Numbered from the stretch's first letter, positions 27,495-35,565 are shown. The stretch is 64,000 bases of DNA from CAYVTV01 sp964526475 (GCA_964526475.1 CAZGKF010000006.1:1-64000); one strand, 5' to 3'. Translations and numbers: made by a program. The notes: a model not told the origin generated them from the sequence alone.

Positions 27495-28812
27495 TTTGTG
27501 AAACCGGGGGTATATGTGAAATAAATTCGATGTTTCCGTCGATCACTATAGTAGGAAGGTTTTGAACTCCCAGGGAAACCATCATCTGCACTCCCTCTTT
27601 TTCTTTTATCCTGTGTTCCTTAAAAACTACCTTATCTTCAAATGCCAAAGCGGCTCTTTTAACGGCATTCACCATATACTGGCATGGGGCGCAAGAAGAT
27701 GAGTCGAGAGTGATGATATCGATGATCACTTTGTCTTTAATCCAATGACTGCTGAGGTCAAGTTTTTCCACTTCATGGACAGGAGCTTCTGATGCTCTTA
27801 TTTTTCCCTGCATCAACTCATCATGTACAATTTCTGTGACTGCAACAAGGTTTTTTACCGGTGTTGCCATTGGCAGGTCGCAACCAGGTGCAAGGATAAA
27901 TCCTTTTTTACCCCCAGTATCCATACATGCGAGAGCTTCTCTTCTCGAATCCTCCTCATCACCCATAAGTAATACAACAGTCAGTTTCATGTTTCCTCCA
28001 AAGCTGACCTGGTTTTTCAGTGCCATATCGCGTACATAATCCAGCGGGATGTTTTCATCGATAGAAATATTGTCGGGGCGGCAATTACACATAACTTCGA
28101 TATTCTGTTTTGCGTTTCCGCATACAAAAAATGAACTTAAGGAACCTGATTCCCTGATAAAATCAAAGATCTGTTTTACATAAGGGGAGACGAAAGTTTC
28201 AAAAGAATGTGGATCAATCTGACTCGTCATAGGGTCAACAAGAGCAATAACATCGCAGCCGGATTCTATATAATTCCCGGACATAAATATGGCCATACCG
28301 GTCGCGAATTGCATAATTTCATGCACTTCTTCAGGATTCTCGAACATTTTCATGAAGATATCTGTTCCCAGGAGGTGCAAGGCAAGAGTAAACGGGCCGG
28401 TAATAAGACCATACAGTGCAAGATCAGGATGCTGGCTGCGAAGTTCTTTTGCAGCATTAAAAACAACAGGCAGTCGTCCATCAGTGGAAGAGGGTATTTT
28501 CAGATCTTTAATGTTAACTCCCTCAGCGAGCGGGTGAGAGATAACTGCCGGAGGATTATCTTCAGCCCAGATAAGCTGGCATCCCAAAGATTCAGCTTCA
28601 ATCTGGAGGTCGAAGACTACCGGTATCCCGTCAGGATTATATAATTCTACGGCTTTGTTAACTCCTTTAACAATATTTTCAGCAGATTTAAGATATTCTG
28701 TTGCTGTTAATCCCAAAATATTTCCTGCATGACAGCCGACAAAAGGCACCCATGGAATACGCTCAACTTTTTCGAGTCGTATAGCTTTTTTTATCAATTC
28801 AATTCCCTGCAT
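27454..28812 (-). CDS. MtaA/UroD-family methyltransferase fused to a thioredoxin domain
   Basis: A 452-residue two-domain protein. Residues 1-345 are a UroD-fold methyltransferase like MtaA/MtbA/CmuA: RIPWVPFVGCHAGNILG, LYGLITGPFTLALHLLG, DVIALVDPMTSQI and DNISIDENIPL. These enzymes move the methyl group from methyl-corrinoid to a thiol or folate acceptor and bind zinc by HxC plus a distant Cys. Here the first element reads SFFVCGNA, so Phe stands in place of His; the later Cys is present in ILAPGCDLP. Residues about 360-452 form a thioredoxin fold with CAPC at 374-377 and a cis-Pro NLPT loop, in frame and without a linker break. It lies 14 bases after mtaB. The acceptor (THF or a thiol) is unknown. 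Confidence 0.88.
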   Translation of the reverse strand: MQGIELIKKAIRLEKVERIPWVPFVGCHAGNILGLTATEYLKSAENIVKGVNKAVELYNPDGIPVVFDLQIEAESLGCQLIWAEDNPPAVISHPLAEGVNIKDLKIPSSTDGRLPVVFNAAKELRSQHPDLALYGLITGPFTLALHLLGTDIFMKMFENPEEVHEIMQFATGMAIFMSGNYIESGCDVIALVDPMTSQIDPHSFETFVSPYVKQIFDFIRESGSLSSFFVCGNAKQNIEVMCNCRPDNISIDENIPLDYVRDMALKNQVSFGGNMKLTVVLLMGDEEDSRREALACMDTGGKKGFILAPGCDLPMATPVKNLVAVTEIVHDELMQGKIRASEAPVHEVEKLDLSSHWIKDKVIIDIITLDSSSCAPCQYMVNAVKRAALAFEDKVVFKEHRIKEKEGVQMMVSLGVQNLPTIVIDGNIEFISHIPPVSQIEEKIKEYLESKV

Positions 28813-28826
28813 TTCAATAAAAAATT

Positions 28827-30203
28827 TTAAAGTCCGTACTCTTCTTTAATAAATTTAGTTTGATCTGTCACTTTTAACATTTCCCCGATAAAATCGTCCT
28901 CATTTGACGGAATGGTGGAAAGTTCGTCACGTAGCATATCGATCCATAAATTTTCCATTTCCGATGAAAGTAATTTTTTCGATTTAATAGCATCCTCAAT
29001 TAATTCCAAGCCTTTCAGAGCGCCTTTTACTCCGCTTTCCACATATGTTTTGCCCTTGATCATTTCTTCAGCTATCTTAATAACATTTTCCGGTGCAAGG
29101 ATAAAAGCCTGTGGATCGAAATACATATCGGATTCAGTAAGGTGCTTTTGAAGATTCAGAATATCAGCTTTACCACCTTTGATTGCCTGATTAAAAAGAC
29201 GGGTATCGTATTCAAGTTGTTCAAGATAAACTGTTGGAGCCATTTCAGCCAGAAGCTTAATATTCTGTACAGATTCATTGCTCCAAAGGTCTGCGCATGC
29301 CCCTGCAATATTCCCCAGTGGGCTCAGGTGCGCACAGGCAGAGGTTTTGCCTTCCATGGAAACAGGGATACCTGCAATTGCTTTAAGGTAAATTCCTTCA
29401 TAGCCGCAATCCTTATCAGGCCCTTTTGCTCCTTCCTCCACAGCCACAATTGTTCTCACCACACTGAGAATACGAACTACAGCAGCAAATATTTTAGGGA
29501 TGTATTTTTTTTCTGCAAGCACCATTGCGGTATTCCCAAAACCGCATGCAGTATCTCCTCCTGCAATTTTCCCCTGAGCATCTGCTATACCCACAATCTT
29601 TTTCCACAACATTCTCATATCCCTGACACCGAGAATACACAGAGAGAAGACAACTTCCTTTATATTACAGTTCATCAGCGCGTCATCGAATAATTCCTTT
29701 CCTCCTGTGCTTTCAATGGATAACAGGTCTCCTCCGGCCTTAGCTCCGCGTTCAAAAAGTTCGAGCATTGGATTAAGAAAATGTGAGGAACGTTGTTTTG
29801 GCGGACGCTCAAACTCCCGTAAATCGTTAGGTGTAAGTCTTATTTCACTGGGAATGCCATGTTTCTGGAAATAGTCTTCACAAACCTCATTCATTGCTTT
29901 TACAATATCGACCCCATAATCAGGGTTTTTTGTCATTTCAGGGAGAGTTTCAAATTCGAATATTATTCCCTGAGAATATAAATGTACACCTCTTTCCAGT
30001 GCTCCCTTAACGATATCCCTGTATTGAATAATTATCGAACCAATGGTATCATTATTAATGTTCATAGGGGGTAAGGTGAAGTTTAACTCGGGGTAAACTC
30101 TGCCTCCGCCAATTACAATCCCCCTGGCAGTTTTTACAGGGAAAGGGGTATGACCAAAATAAAGATCTTCTTTAGCTGGTATAGCAAGTTTTGTATATTT
30201 CAT
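28827..30203 (-). CDS. mtaB: Methanol:corrinoid methyltransferase MtaB
   Basis: A 458-residue TIM-barrel zinc enzyme that splits the C-O bond of methanol and methylates the Co(I) corrinoid of its MtaC-type partner. VIGGGRVYPELNFTLPPM is the MtaB hallmark. The three zinc ligands known from Methanosarcina MtaB (Glu164, Cys220, Cys269) have counterparts: Glu164 in LLSIESTGGKE, Cys220 in GGDTACGFGNTAM and Cys266 in GPDKDCGYEG. The full length and C-terminal helices are kept. It lies 14 bases ahead of the MtaA-like gene and 308 bases behind the corrinoid protein gene. Other O-methyl substrates cannot be excluded, but the match is to the methanol-type enzyme, not to MtmB or MttB. Confidence 0.93.
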   Translation of the reverse strand: MKYTKLAIPAKEDLYFGHTPFPVKTARGIVIGGGRVYPELNFTLPPMNINNDTIGSIIIQYRDIVKGALERGVHLYSQGIIFEFETLPEMTKNPDYGVDIVKAMNEVCEDYFQKHGIPSEIRLTPNDLREFERPPKQRSSHFLNPMLELFERGAKAGGDLLSIESTGGKELFDDALMNCNIKEVVFSLCILGVRDMRMLWKKIVGIADAQGKIAGGDTACGFGNTAMVLAEKKYIPKIFAAVVRILSVVRTIVAVEEGAKGPDKDCGYEGIYLKAIAGIPVSMEGKTSACAHLSPLGNIAGACADLWSNESVQNIKLLAEMAPTVYLEQLEYDTRLFNQAIKGGKADILNLQKHLTESDMYFDPQAFILAPENVIKIAEEMIKGKTYVESGVKGALKGLELIEDAIKSKKLLSSEMENLWIDMLRDELSTIPSNEDDFIGEMLKVTDQTKFIKEEYGL

Positions 30204-30510
30204 GCGTACAAATATTAATTATGTTTTTAAAAATCAATAAGTTATATTTCCCAAAGGGCAAATGGGCAGGGAATCCTCATAGTTTTTCTGTCCTTGTTGT
30301 GTACGATAGTGCATGAAGGTTTCATAGCAGTATAATATTTTAAATTGTTCAACAAAAATCTTATAGCTCAATGTAAATAATTGAACTTAATGAAACAAAA
30401 AAAGTAAGCTTCTGTGAAGCCCGTATTTACTGCTTATTCTGCTGTAATTATCTTTTAAAGGAAAATTCAAGAATGTAAAATACTTCTTACTTTTTCCTTT
30501 GGCTTTTCTT
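30204..30510. other. Gap between corrinoid-protein gene and mtaB
   Basis: About 300 bases, AT-rich, separate the two genes of the same cluster. It contains a terminator-like hairpin (listed separately) near the corrinoid-protein end. It should also hold a promoter or processing site for mtaB, although no well-spaced TTTG/TAnnTTTG pair was found. I looked for a cobalamin riboswitch core and saw none. No coding-like sequence was recognised. Confidence 0.5.
30397..30431 (-). terminator. Terminator-like hairpin after the corrinoid-protein gene
   Basis: Read on the minus strand, a GCTTC-ACA-GAAGC stem-loop (30408-30420), extendable by GTAA/TTAC across an internal loop, is followed by a T-rich run (complement of the seven A at 30397-30403). 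It lies about 80 bases beyond the stop of the corrinoid-protein gene. The stem is short, so it may be a weak terminator or attenuator that makes the corrinoid protein more abundant than the enzymes. Confidence 0.4.
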
Positions 30511-31179
30511 CTAAGATGCCAGGGCATTAAGATATTCAACAGCTCCCTGAGGATCAGGACTATAAAAATCCGCATTTATTTTTTTGCAGAATTCTTCCGA
30601 TACCGGGGCTCCACCGATACATACCTTCGTATCCGGAAGTTTATCCTTGATTGTTTTTACAATCTTTTCCATATTTATCATGGTGGTAGTAAGTAAGGCA
30701 GACAGACCGATGATACTTCCGGGATATTTTTCAGCTTCCGTCAGGAACTTTTCTGCATTTACATCCACGCCAAGGTCAATAACTTCATAACCATTTCCTT
30801 CCACCATCATGGCAACCAGGTTTTTTCCTATATCATGCAGATCGCCTTCTACGGTTCCGATAAGAAAAATTCCTTTTCTTTTTGCTGCTCCGCTTGCAAA
30901 GTAAGGTTTCAGATGTGCCATAGCTGCGCTCATAGCCTTTGCAGACATTAATACCTGGGGCACAAAAACCTTGTTTTCACGGAATTTGACACCAACCTTT
31001 TGCATCCCGATAATTAGCGCTTCGGACAGGATATCAGCCGGTTGTGCTCCTGCATCCAATGCCTGGAGTGTTAATTCGTCAGCCCCGTCCATTCCTTTCA
31101 TATCGGGAGGATAGGGAGAGATTTTGTTGATTTTTCCAAATTCAACACAGTGCGCGATTTGTTCAAATAGTTCTTTCAT
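30511..31179 (-). CDS. Corrinoid protein of methyltransferase system (MtaC/MtbC type)
   Basis: A 222-residue two-domain cobalamin carrier. Residues 1-95 are the helical cap (LTLQALDAGAQPADILSEAL, IGMQKVGVKFRENKVFVPQV). Residues 100-222 are the Rossmann B12 domain with the base-off/His-on motif GDLHDIG (Asp113, His115, Gly118), the SALLTTTM loop and a VCIGGAPVS nucleotide-binding loop. It shuttles the methyl group from MtaB to the MtaA-like enzyme. It is the first structural gene after the regulator (24 bases). The similarity does not separate MtaC from MtbC/MttC; pairing with mtaB suggests MtaC. Confidence 0.92.
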   Translation of the reverse strand: MKELFEQIAHCVEFGKINKISPYPPDMKGMDGADELTLQALDAGAQPADILSEALIIGMQKVGVKFRENKVFVPQVLMSAKAMSAAMAHLKPYFASGAAKRKGIFLIGTVEGDLHDIGKNLVAMMVEGNGYEVIDLGVDVNAEKFLTEAEKYPGSIIGLSALLTTTMINMEKIVKTIKDKLPDTKVCIGGAPVSEEFCKKINADFYSPDPQGAVEYLNALAS

Positions 31180-31203
31180 TTTTATACACGATTAAATTAA
31201 ATT

Positions 31204-32232
31204 TTAAGTTTCTCTTATAATAAGTTGAGGTTGAATAATATGTTGGGCAGGAATATTATCATTACCTTTATCAAGAAGGCTTACAGCATATCGGGCCATT
31301 TCATCATACCGGCAATCGATTACTGTTATAGCCGGTTGAAATAACTCTGTGATTTCGGTATTCCCATAGGAAACCAGGGAGATTTGATCCGGTGTTTTAA
31401 TATTAAATTTTTTTAACCGGCCAAGTGTCTTCACTGAATCTGTATCAGAACAAGACAAAATGCCGCGGATATTATTCTCTACAAGCATTTCCAAACTGAG
31501 CTCCAGAATTCCCGTAGTAACAAAAACCTTACGCCCGGGATATATTTCCTTTGCTAAATTACGGAATGTCTGTTCAATATGTTCGTTCAATAAATTACGA
31601 CCCTTCCAGATATCGTTTGTTACCAGCAGAAAGTTACCATTACTTCTGCTGGCGAGGTAATCCATGGCACGTTTTACACCAAGGTCATAACTCTGTATCA
31701 CATATCTGAAATATGATCCCGCCATGGTATTGTCAATGAGAATGACCTTTGTTTTACCGGATATCAGTTTACGGTAAAAATCAGATGTACTGGTTTCGTT
31801 AAAGTTCGGGATAATAATTATTGCTTCATACCCTTCCATTATCATTGTACTTACCAGCTTTCTTTCTTCTTCGGGGTCGTTATAATCGAGGAAATATGTT
31901 AACTGTCTGTTTCTTTTTGTTGCTTCAACCTTAAGATGACTGATAAGTTCTTCAATATTGGAAGAATAGAAAGGAAGAATTACTCCCCATATTTTTCGGA
32001 TAGCAACCTGGCTGGTAACAAAAGAGCCTTTCCCTGCTTTTGAAATGACCAGAGATTCCTCGCTCAGCTTTTTTAAAACCAGTTTGGCTGTTTCCCTTGA
32101 TACCCCATGACGGGTTCTTATTTTATTGATAGAATCGACTTTATACCCCGGGGGCATCTCCTGGGACAGGATTTTTTTCCTGTAATGATCAGTCAGTTTC
32201 CTGTAAACCGGTATAAATTCTTCTTTATACAT
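31204..32232 (-). CDS. GntR-type regulator with periplasmic-binding-protein-like sensor domain
   Basis: A 342-residue transcription factor. Residues 1-75 are a winged helix of the GntR family (YRKLTDHYRKKILSQEMPPG, RHGVSRETAKLVLKKLSEES, GKGSFVT). The rest resembles LacI/sugar-binding receptors: WGVILPFYSSNIEELISHLK, EAIIIIPN, KVILIDNTM, NFLLVTND, ISLVSYGNTEI and a C-terminal dimer segment. Such GntR-PBP fusions usually sense a sugar or small metabolite and release DNA. It is encoded at the head of the corrinoid cluster and shares its strand, so it is the probable controller. Four phased ATCACA repeats lie just upstream of its start. Confidence 0.88.
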   Translation of the reverse strand: MYKEEFIPVYRKLTDHYRKKILSQEMPPGYKVDSINKIRTRHGVSRETAKLVLKKLSEESLVISKAGKGSFVTSQVAIRKIWGVILPFYSSNIEELISHLKVEATKRNRQLTYFLDYNDPEEERKLVSTMIMEGYEAIIIIPNFNETSTSDFYRKLISGKTKVILIDNTMAGSYFRYVIQSYDLGVKRAMDYLASRSNGNFLLVTNDIWKGRNLLNEHIEQTFRNLAKEIYPGRKVFVTTGILELSLEMLVENNIRGILSCSDTDSVKTLGRLKKFNIKTPDQISLVSYGNTEITELFQPAITVIDCRYDEMARYAVSLLDKGNDNIPAQHIIQPQLIIRET

Positions 32233-32255
32233 TGGATATAAATGTGCCGCAAGTT

Positions 32256-32312
32256 ATCACAATTTTTTTAAAAAGCATCACATCCCATCACAGTTTAGAG
32301 TATTGCATCACA
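32256..32312. promoter_or_regulatory. Four helically phased ATCACA repeats upstream of the regulator
   Basis: ATCACA occurs at 32256, 32277, 32287 and 32307. The spacings of 21, 10 and 20 bases put all four on one face of the helix. Two copies extend to GCATCACAT. Read on the strand of the downstream gene, the unit is TGTGAT. The array lies 24-80 bases upstream of the start of the GntR-type regulator and is a candidate operator for autoregulation. Confidence 0.45.
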
Positions 32313-32406
32313 TTTTATTTTACATATAAAAACTGATGAATTAGTTTTTTTGTGGATGTTTTGAGGGGGTAAATGCCTTTTGCTGGCAGGCAGTTGGAAT
32401 TAGAGG

Positions 32407-33186
32407 TTATCTATTATGTCTGGTGAAGTAATCATCAATTTCATGTCTAAGTTCAACACCTATTCTTTCAAAAATATTAAGCAAATCAATATATGCACCT
32501 TTACCACCTAAGAAATCCCAGAACTCATCAGCAACCATAAGTTCATTTTCAAGATCCAACATACCTCTCATTGTCCATCTGTTATAAGGTTGGGGTTCAT
32601 ATGGATTATATGGAATGGCAATATAACTTTGAACATTAGCTTCGGGGTTAACAGCAAGAGTGGCTGCTATCCACTCAAGTAGAGTCCTTTTAAATTCTTT
32701 GAAACCTCCGGCATTAGGCTTGGCGGTTTTGATGTCGATCAGATAAATATTGTCTTCATTATTCATTAATTTAATATCCACTTTTGTAAGTTTTACTGTT
32801 CTCATTTCACCCACCTGGCAGACTGCTCTGATAGTCGATATTTCATCAGGTTTATGTGGGAAAGTCTTAGCAGTTGACAAATTATCCATAATGGTTTGGA
32901 TAACCTTGTGTGCTTCCGATGAAATTAGTGTTCCGGCAATTTGTTGAGATTCCGCACTGGTAAAATTTGCAGATGCTAAAGCTATTGCAACAGGTTCAAA
33001 AATACTTGTGCCAAAGTTTGTATTTATGGAATGGATAAAGGAAAATAATGCCATTCTATCTTTGCCTAATAACCTTGTATGAAAAGGCATTGAGGCGGGT
33101 TCTGGATTGTATTTTTGAAATTTATGTCTTAAACTGTTTCTTAAAACAGTTTCAATATCTTGAATTTTCGAAAGAGATATTGCCAT
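32407..33186 (-). CDS. Type II restriction endonuclease, TdeIII/MjaII-like
   Basis: A 259-residue nuclease, last gene of a restriction-modification operon. The core VDIKLMN, then LIDIKTAKPNAGGFKEFKR, fits a PD-(D/E)xK active site with Asp137, Asp151 and Lys153. The KTAKPN-GxFKEFKRxLLEW block is, to my recollection, the signature of the TdeIII/MjaII family, members of which are reported to recognise GGNCC; the specificity here cannot be read from sequence. C-terminal NRWTMRGMLDLENELMVADE and WDFLGG continue the family pattern. The start ATG 33186 overlaps the end of the methyltransferase gene by 35 bases. The frame is intact with no sign of decay. Confidence 0.72.
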   Translation of the reverse strand: MAISLSKIQDIETVLRNSLRHKFQKYNPEPASMPFHTRLLGKDRMALFSFIHSINTNFGTSIFEPVAIALASANFTSAESQQIAGTLISSEAHKVIQTIMDNLSTAKTFPHKPDEISTIRAVCQVGEMRTVKLTKVDIKLMNNEDNIYLIDIKTAKPNAGGFKEFKRTLLEWIAATLAVNPEANVQSYIAIPYNPYEPQPYNRWTMRGMLDLENELMVADEFWDFLGGKGAYIDLLNIFERIGVELRHEIDDYFTRHNR

Positions 33187-34765
33187 AACTATTTGATTTT
33201 AAATGAAAAATAATCTCAGAATATGCTCCTTTATCCTTTTCTGTACGATTTAAAACTGGTCTTTTAAACTGGTGAATAATTTGCATCCCGGCATTTTGCG
33301 CAATGACAGGGTACATATTATACTTATCATTTGCAACAAGAAAGATGTCATAATCATCAACCAGGAATTTTTTACAATTGTTTAATACATTACTTATTCC
33401 CTGAATATAGCTTTGTTTAGCTTCTCTGCCCTGACCTTTATATAAAGGGCCTATTTCCAGTTCATCCTTTCTTTCAAAACCAAATAAGTCATAGGCATAT
33501 GCGTGTTGTTCGTGATAATCAATCAAACCGACATATGGAGGAGAGGAAAAAATTCCTTTTATTTTTTGCATTTTTACTAATTTGGAGAAAGAGGGATTTA
33601 TTATTTTAAGTTCATCGATAATATTAATAGTACGACTATCACCGGTTATGCAAATCTGTGTTGTTTCAGTTCGAAATTTATTATATTGTGCCAGGCGTTT
33701 AATAGTATCCTGTGAATATGTCTCCCACCATTTTAGAATTGAAAATAGGGGTTTGCATATTTTACCATGTTTGGCACAATAATATGTAGATGTTATTGGT
33801 TCAACCAAAGTAGCTAAATCAGCATGTGTAGTTGCTCTGCATGAACGTATAGTTCTGCTTAGTATTACACTTACGATTTTTCTTATATTAATATTTTCAA
33901 TTTTTTGGATTTCATTATTTACAAAATGAATCTCTTCTCTGATATGTGGTGAATACCACTTATCTAGAAAAGTGTTAGATTTATCCTCGCCCAGTTTAAT
34001 ATCGTAGTCTTTTACAAGTTTCTGAAAGATTGGGGCAAATTCTTTTTCCTTTTCATTTCCGTATATTTTTTCATTTATTTCTCCATGTCTTAATCTATAT
34101 TTATATTCAGGCACCGGGAAATAGTTATTGTTAAAAACATATAAGGTTTGCAGGAGTTTTTCTTCAAAATCAAGAGTACGTGAATTTGTTAGAAAAATTT
34201 TAAGTGCTTTGGTGATTCGGGTTATTTCCATTTGGACATCGACAAGATTATATTGAGCAACTTTACAATTACCAATCATTGTATTAAAGATTGAAATATC
34301 AATACCAACAGCGTGCATCCCTAATTCAGATGCTTGGACCATTGTAGTTCCACTTCCTGAAAATGGGTCAAGAACAATATCTCCCCTTTTGAAATATGTT
34401 TCAGTTTTAAATTTATCTGTGTGATCATCGAGGAAATATTCGACGAGTTGAGGGATAAATTTGCCTTTATACGGATGAAGCCGGTGAACATGTTTTGTAG
34501 TTTCTGCTTCTTTAAATTGGTCAAATGATAATGCCCAGTTTAAATCATCACCAAGTTGATCCCTCCAGGAAGTTTCACGGTATCTATTGTGTGATTTGTA
34601 ATAATTGATAAGGTCTTCTTTTAAAACATGGGAAGTGCCATTATCCCCCACCTTTTTAATTCGGCCATATTGTATAAGATAGGAAATATTTGAAGTGGTT
34701 ACGTTTTTCCCCATATGCTCACTTGCCCATTTGCTTGCTTCTTTTATAGTAAGTAATTTATCCAT
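33152..34765 (-). CDS. DNA amino-methyltransferase of the restriction-modification operon
   Basis: A 537-residue modification enzyme. Residues 1-55 form a helix-turn-helix of excisionase-like type (LTIKEASKWASEHMGKNVT). HRLHPYKGKFIPQLVEYFL is the start of the N4/N6 amino-MTase fold. LDPFSGSGTTMVQASELG (residues 132 onward) is SAM motif I, and FSSPPYVGLIDYHEQH (407 onward) is catalytic motif IV in the SPPY form common in N4-cytosine enzymes. Motif I precedes IV. A long insertion (about 165-400) is presumably the recognition domain and contains a CAKHGKIC Cys pair. It lies between the controller gene (8-base overlap) and the endonuclease gene. Confidence 0.88.
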   Translation of the reverse strand: MDKLLTIKEASKWASEHMGKNVTTSNISYLIQYGRIKKVGDNGTSHVLKEDLINYYKSHNRYRETSWRDQLGDDLNWALSFDQFKEAETTKHVHRLHPYKGKFIPQLVEYFLDDHTDKFKTETYFKRGDIVLDPFSGSGTTMVQASELGMHAVGIDISIFNTMIGNCKVAQYNLVDVQMEITRITKALKIFLTNSRTLDFEEKLLQTLYVFNNNYFPVPEYKYRLRHGEINEKIYGNEKEKEFAPIFQKLVKDYDIKLGEDKSNTFLDKWYSPHIREEIHFVNNEIQKIENINIRKIVSVILSRTIRSCRATTHADLATLVEPITSTYYCAKHGKICKPLFSILKWWETYSQDTIKRLAQYNKFRTETTQICITGDSRTINIIDELKIINPSFSKLVKMQKIKGIFSSPPYVGLIDYHEQHAYAYDLFGFERKDELEIGPLYKGQGREAKQSYIQGISNVLNNCKKFLVDDYDIFLVANDKYNMYPVIAQNAGMQIIHQFKRPVLNRTEKDKGAYSEIIFHLKSNSYGNISFENSRY

Positions 34766-35063
34766 TTGATTTATTTTTTATGTACATGACTTTTCTCTCG
34801 GCAACTTTCAGAATCCTTATATCTATATCCTCATCAATGATCCTGTAAGCTATTAAATCACTAAAAAGTTCATTGAGCAGTTCCTTTTCTTCCAACCTGA
34901 AAAACTCTGCAGCTTGTTTTATAAATTCCCGTGAAGGCTTCCTTTCATTTCGTTCAATTTTAGATATAAGAGAAGAATCAATTTTCAACCTGGTTGATAA
35001 TTCTCTGAGAGATAACTTTTCTTTTTCTCTCATACTTCTAAGATGCTCCCCAAAGGTGTGCAT
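34758..35063 (-). CDS. XRE-type controller (C) protein of the restriction-modification operon
   Basis: A 101-residue regulator whose first 65 residues are a Cro/C1 helix-turn-helix (FGEHLRSMREKEKLSLRELS, KIDSSLISKIERNERKPS, EFFRLEEKELLNELF). Its size and position at the head of a C-M-R operon fit controller proteins, which delay endonuclease synthesis when a system enters a new host. It overlaps the methyltransferase gene by eight bases. A TGGACA-N5-TGTCCA palindrome 44 bases upstream of its start is a likely binding site. The C-terminal 35 residues are unassigned. Confidence 0.82.
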   Translation of the reverse strand: MHTFGEHLRSMREKEKLSLRELSTRLKIDSSLISKIERNERKPSREFIKQAAEFFRLEEKELLNELFSDLIAYRIIDEDIDIRILKVAERKVMYIKNKSNG

Positions 35064-35106
35064 ATATGAGTATTTTTTTTTTAAAAGTACAAAAATTCAT
35101 TTTCTC

Positions 35107-35123
35107 TGGACAAAATATGTCCA
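35107..35123. promoter_or_regulatory. Palindrome, candidate controller-protein operator
   Basis: TGGACA-AAATA-TGTCCA is a perfect six-base inverted repeat with a five-base spacer. Its position 44-60 bases upstream of the controller ATG suits an autoregulatory C-box, but the motif differs from textbook C-boxes and the assignment rests on symmetry and position. Confidence 0.45.
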
Positions 35124-35465
35124 CATTTTTATAAACAACTTTTCCCCAATGATCAGATATGTTTTTCCTTTAGAATATTTATTAACATAGATTAACAAAT
35201 GAATTAAGTTTGCGGTAAGTCCTAAATGCTAATAACTAATATCAATTTATCAAAAAAGTAAGCCGAAAATTTTAAAAGGTTTTTAATTAAACTTCTATTT
35301 ATTATTTCTGCTGTCCGGTAATAACAAAATAATAGATACGAGCTTACTTTCGGTGAACTTACGGAAGGAAAACTCATATGGTAAACCAGATACAAATGAT
35401 TTATAAATGCATATACAAATGTTAAAATAACACAAAAATGACTATTTAGATTGAATATAGTAATT

Positions 35466-35503
35466 AAAATGTAATAAAAAATAAAAAAATGTAATAAAAA
35501 ATA
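35466..35503 (+). repeat. Two 18-base direct repeats with 20-base period upstream of asnB
   Basis: AAAATGTAATAAAAAATA occurs at 35466-35483 and again, identical, at 35486-35503. The repeats lie 63-100 bases upstream of the asnB start. The 20-base period is close to two helical turns, so this could be a pair of activator sites or an UP-like A-tract element. Confidence 0.5.
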
Positions 35504-35524
35504 GGAAATATATTACAAAATGAT

Positions 35525-35532
35525 TATTTTTG
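35525..35532 (+). promoter_or_regulatory. Possible Bacteroidota -7 box for asnB
   Basis: TATTTTTG matches the TAnnTTTG consensus of Bacteroidota primary sigma promoters and lies 34 bases before the asnB ATG. No good TTTG -33 partner is seen, so support is partial. Confidence 0.35.
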
Positions 35533-35565
35533 TAACGAAAATAGATAAAACAAATTAAAACTATT

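Larger units (their letters stand above)
35064..35565. other. Divergent gap between restriction operon and asnB
   Basis: About 500 bases, strongly AT-rich and without coding-like content. It contains the palindrome at 35107, a 9-base inverted repeat AAAGTAAGC (35255-35263) / GCTTACTTT (35342-35350) separated by 78 bases, an 18-base direct repeat at 35466-35503 and a TAnnTTTG box at 35525. Together these serve the promoters of the controller gene and asnB. Confidence 0.5.

Noticed and set aside
30204..30510. Possible cobalamin riboswitch in the gap before mtaB
   Set aside because: No B12-box-like core or conserved multi-helix arrangement could be found; only a simple hairpin is visible.
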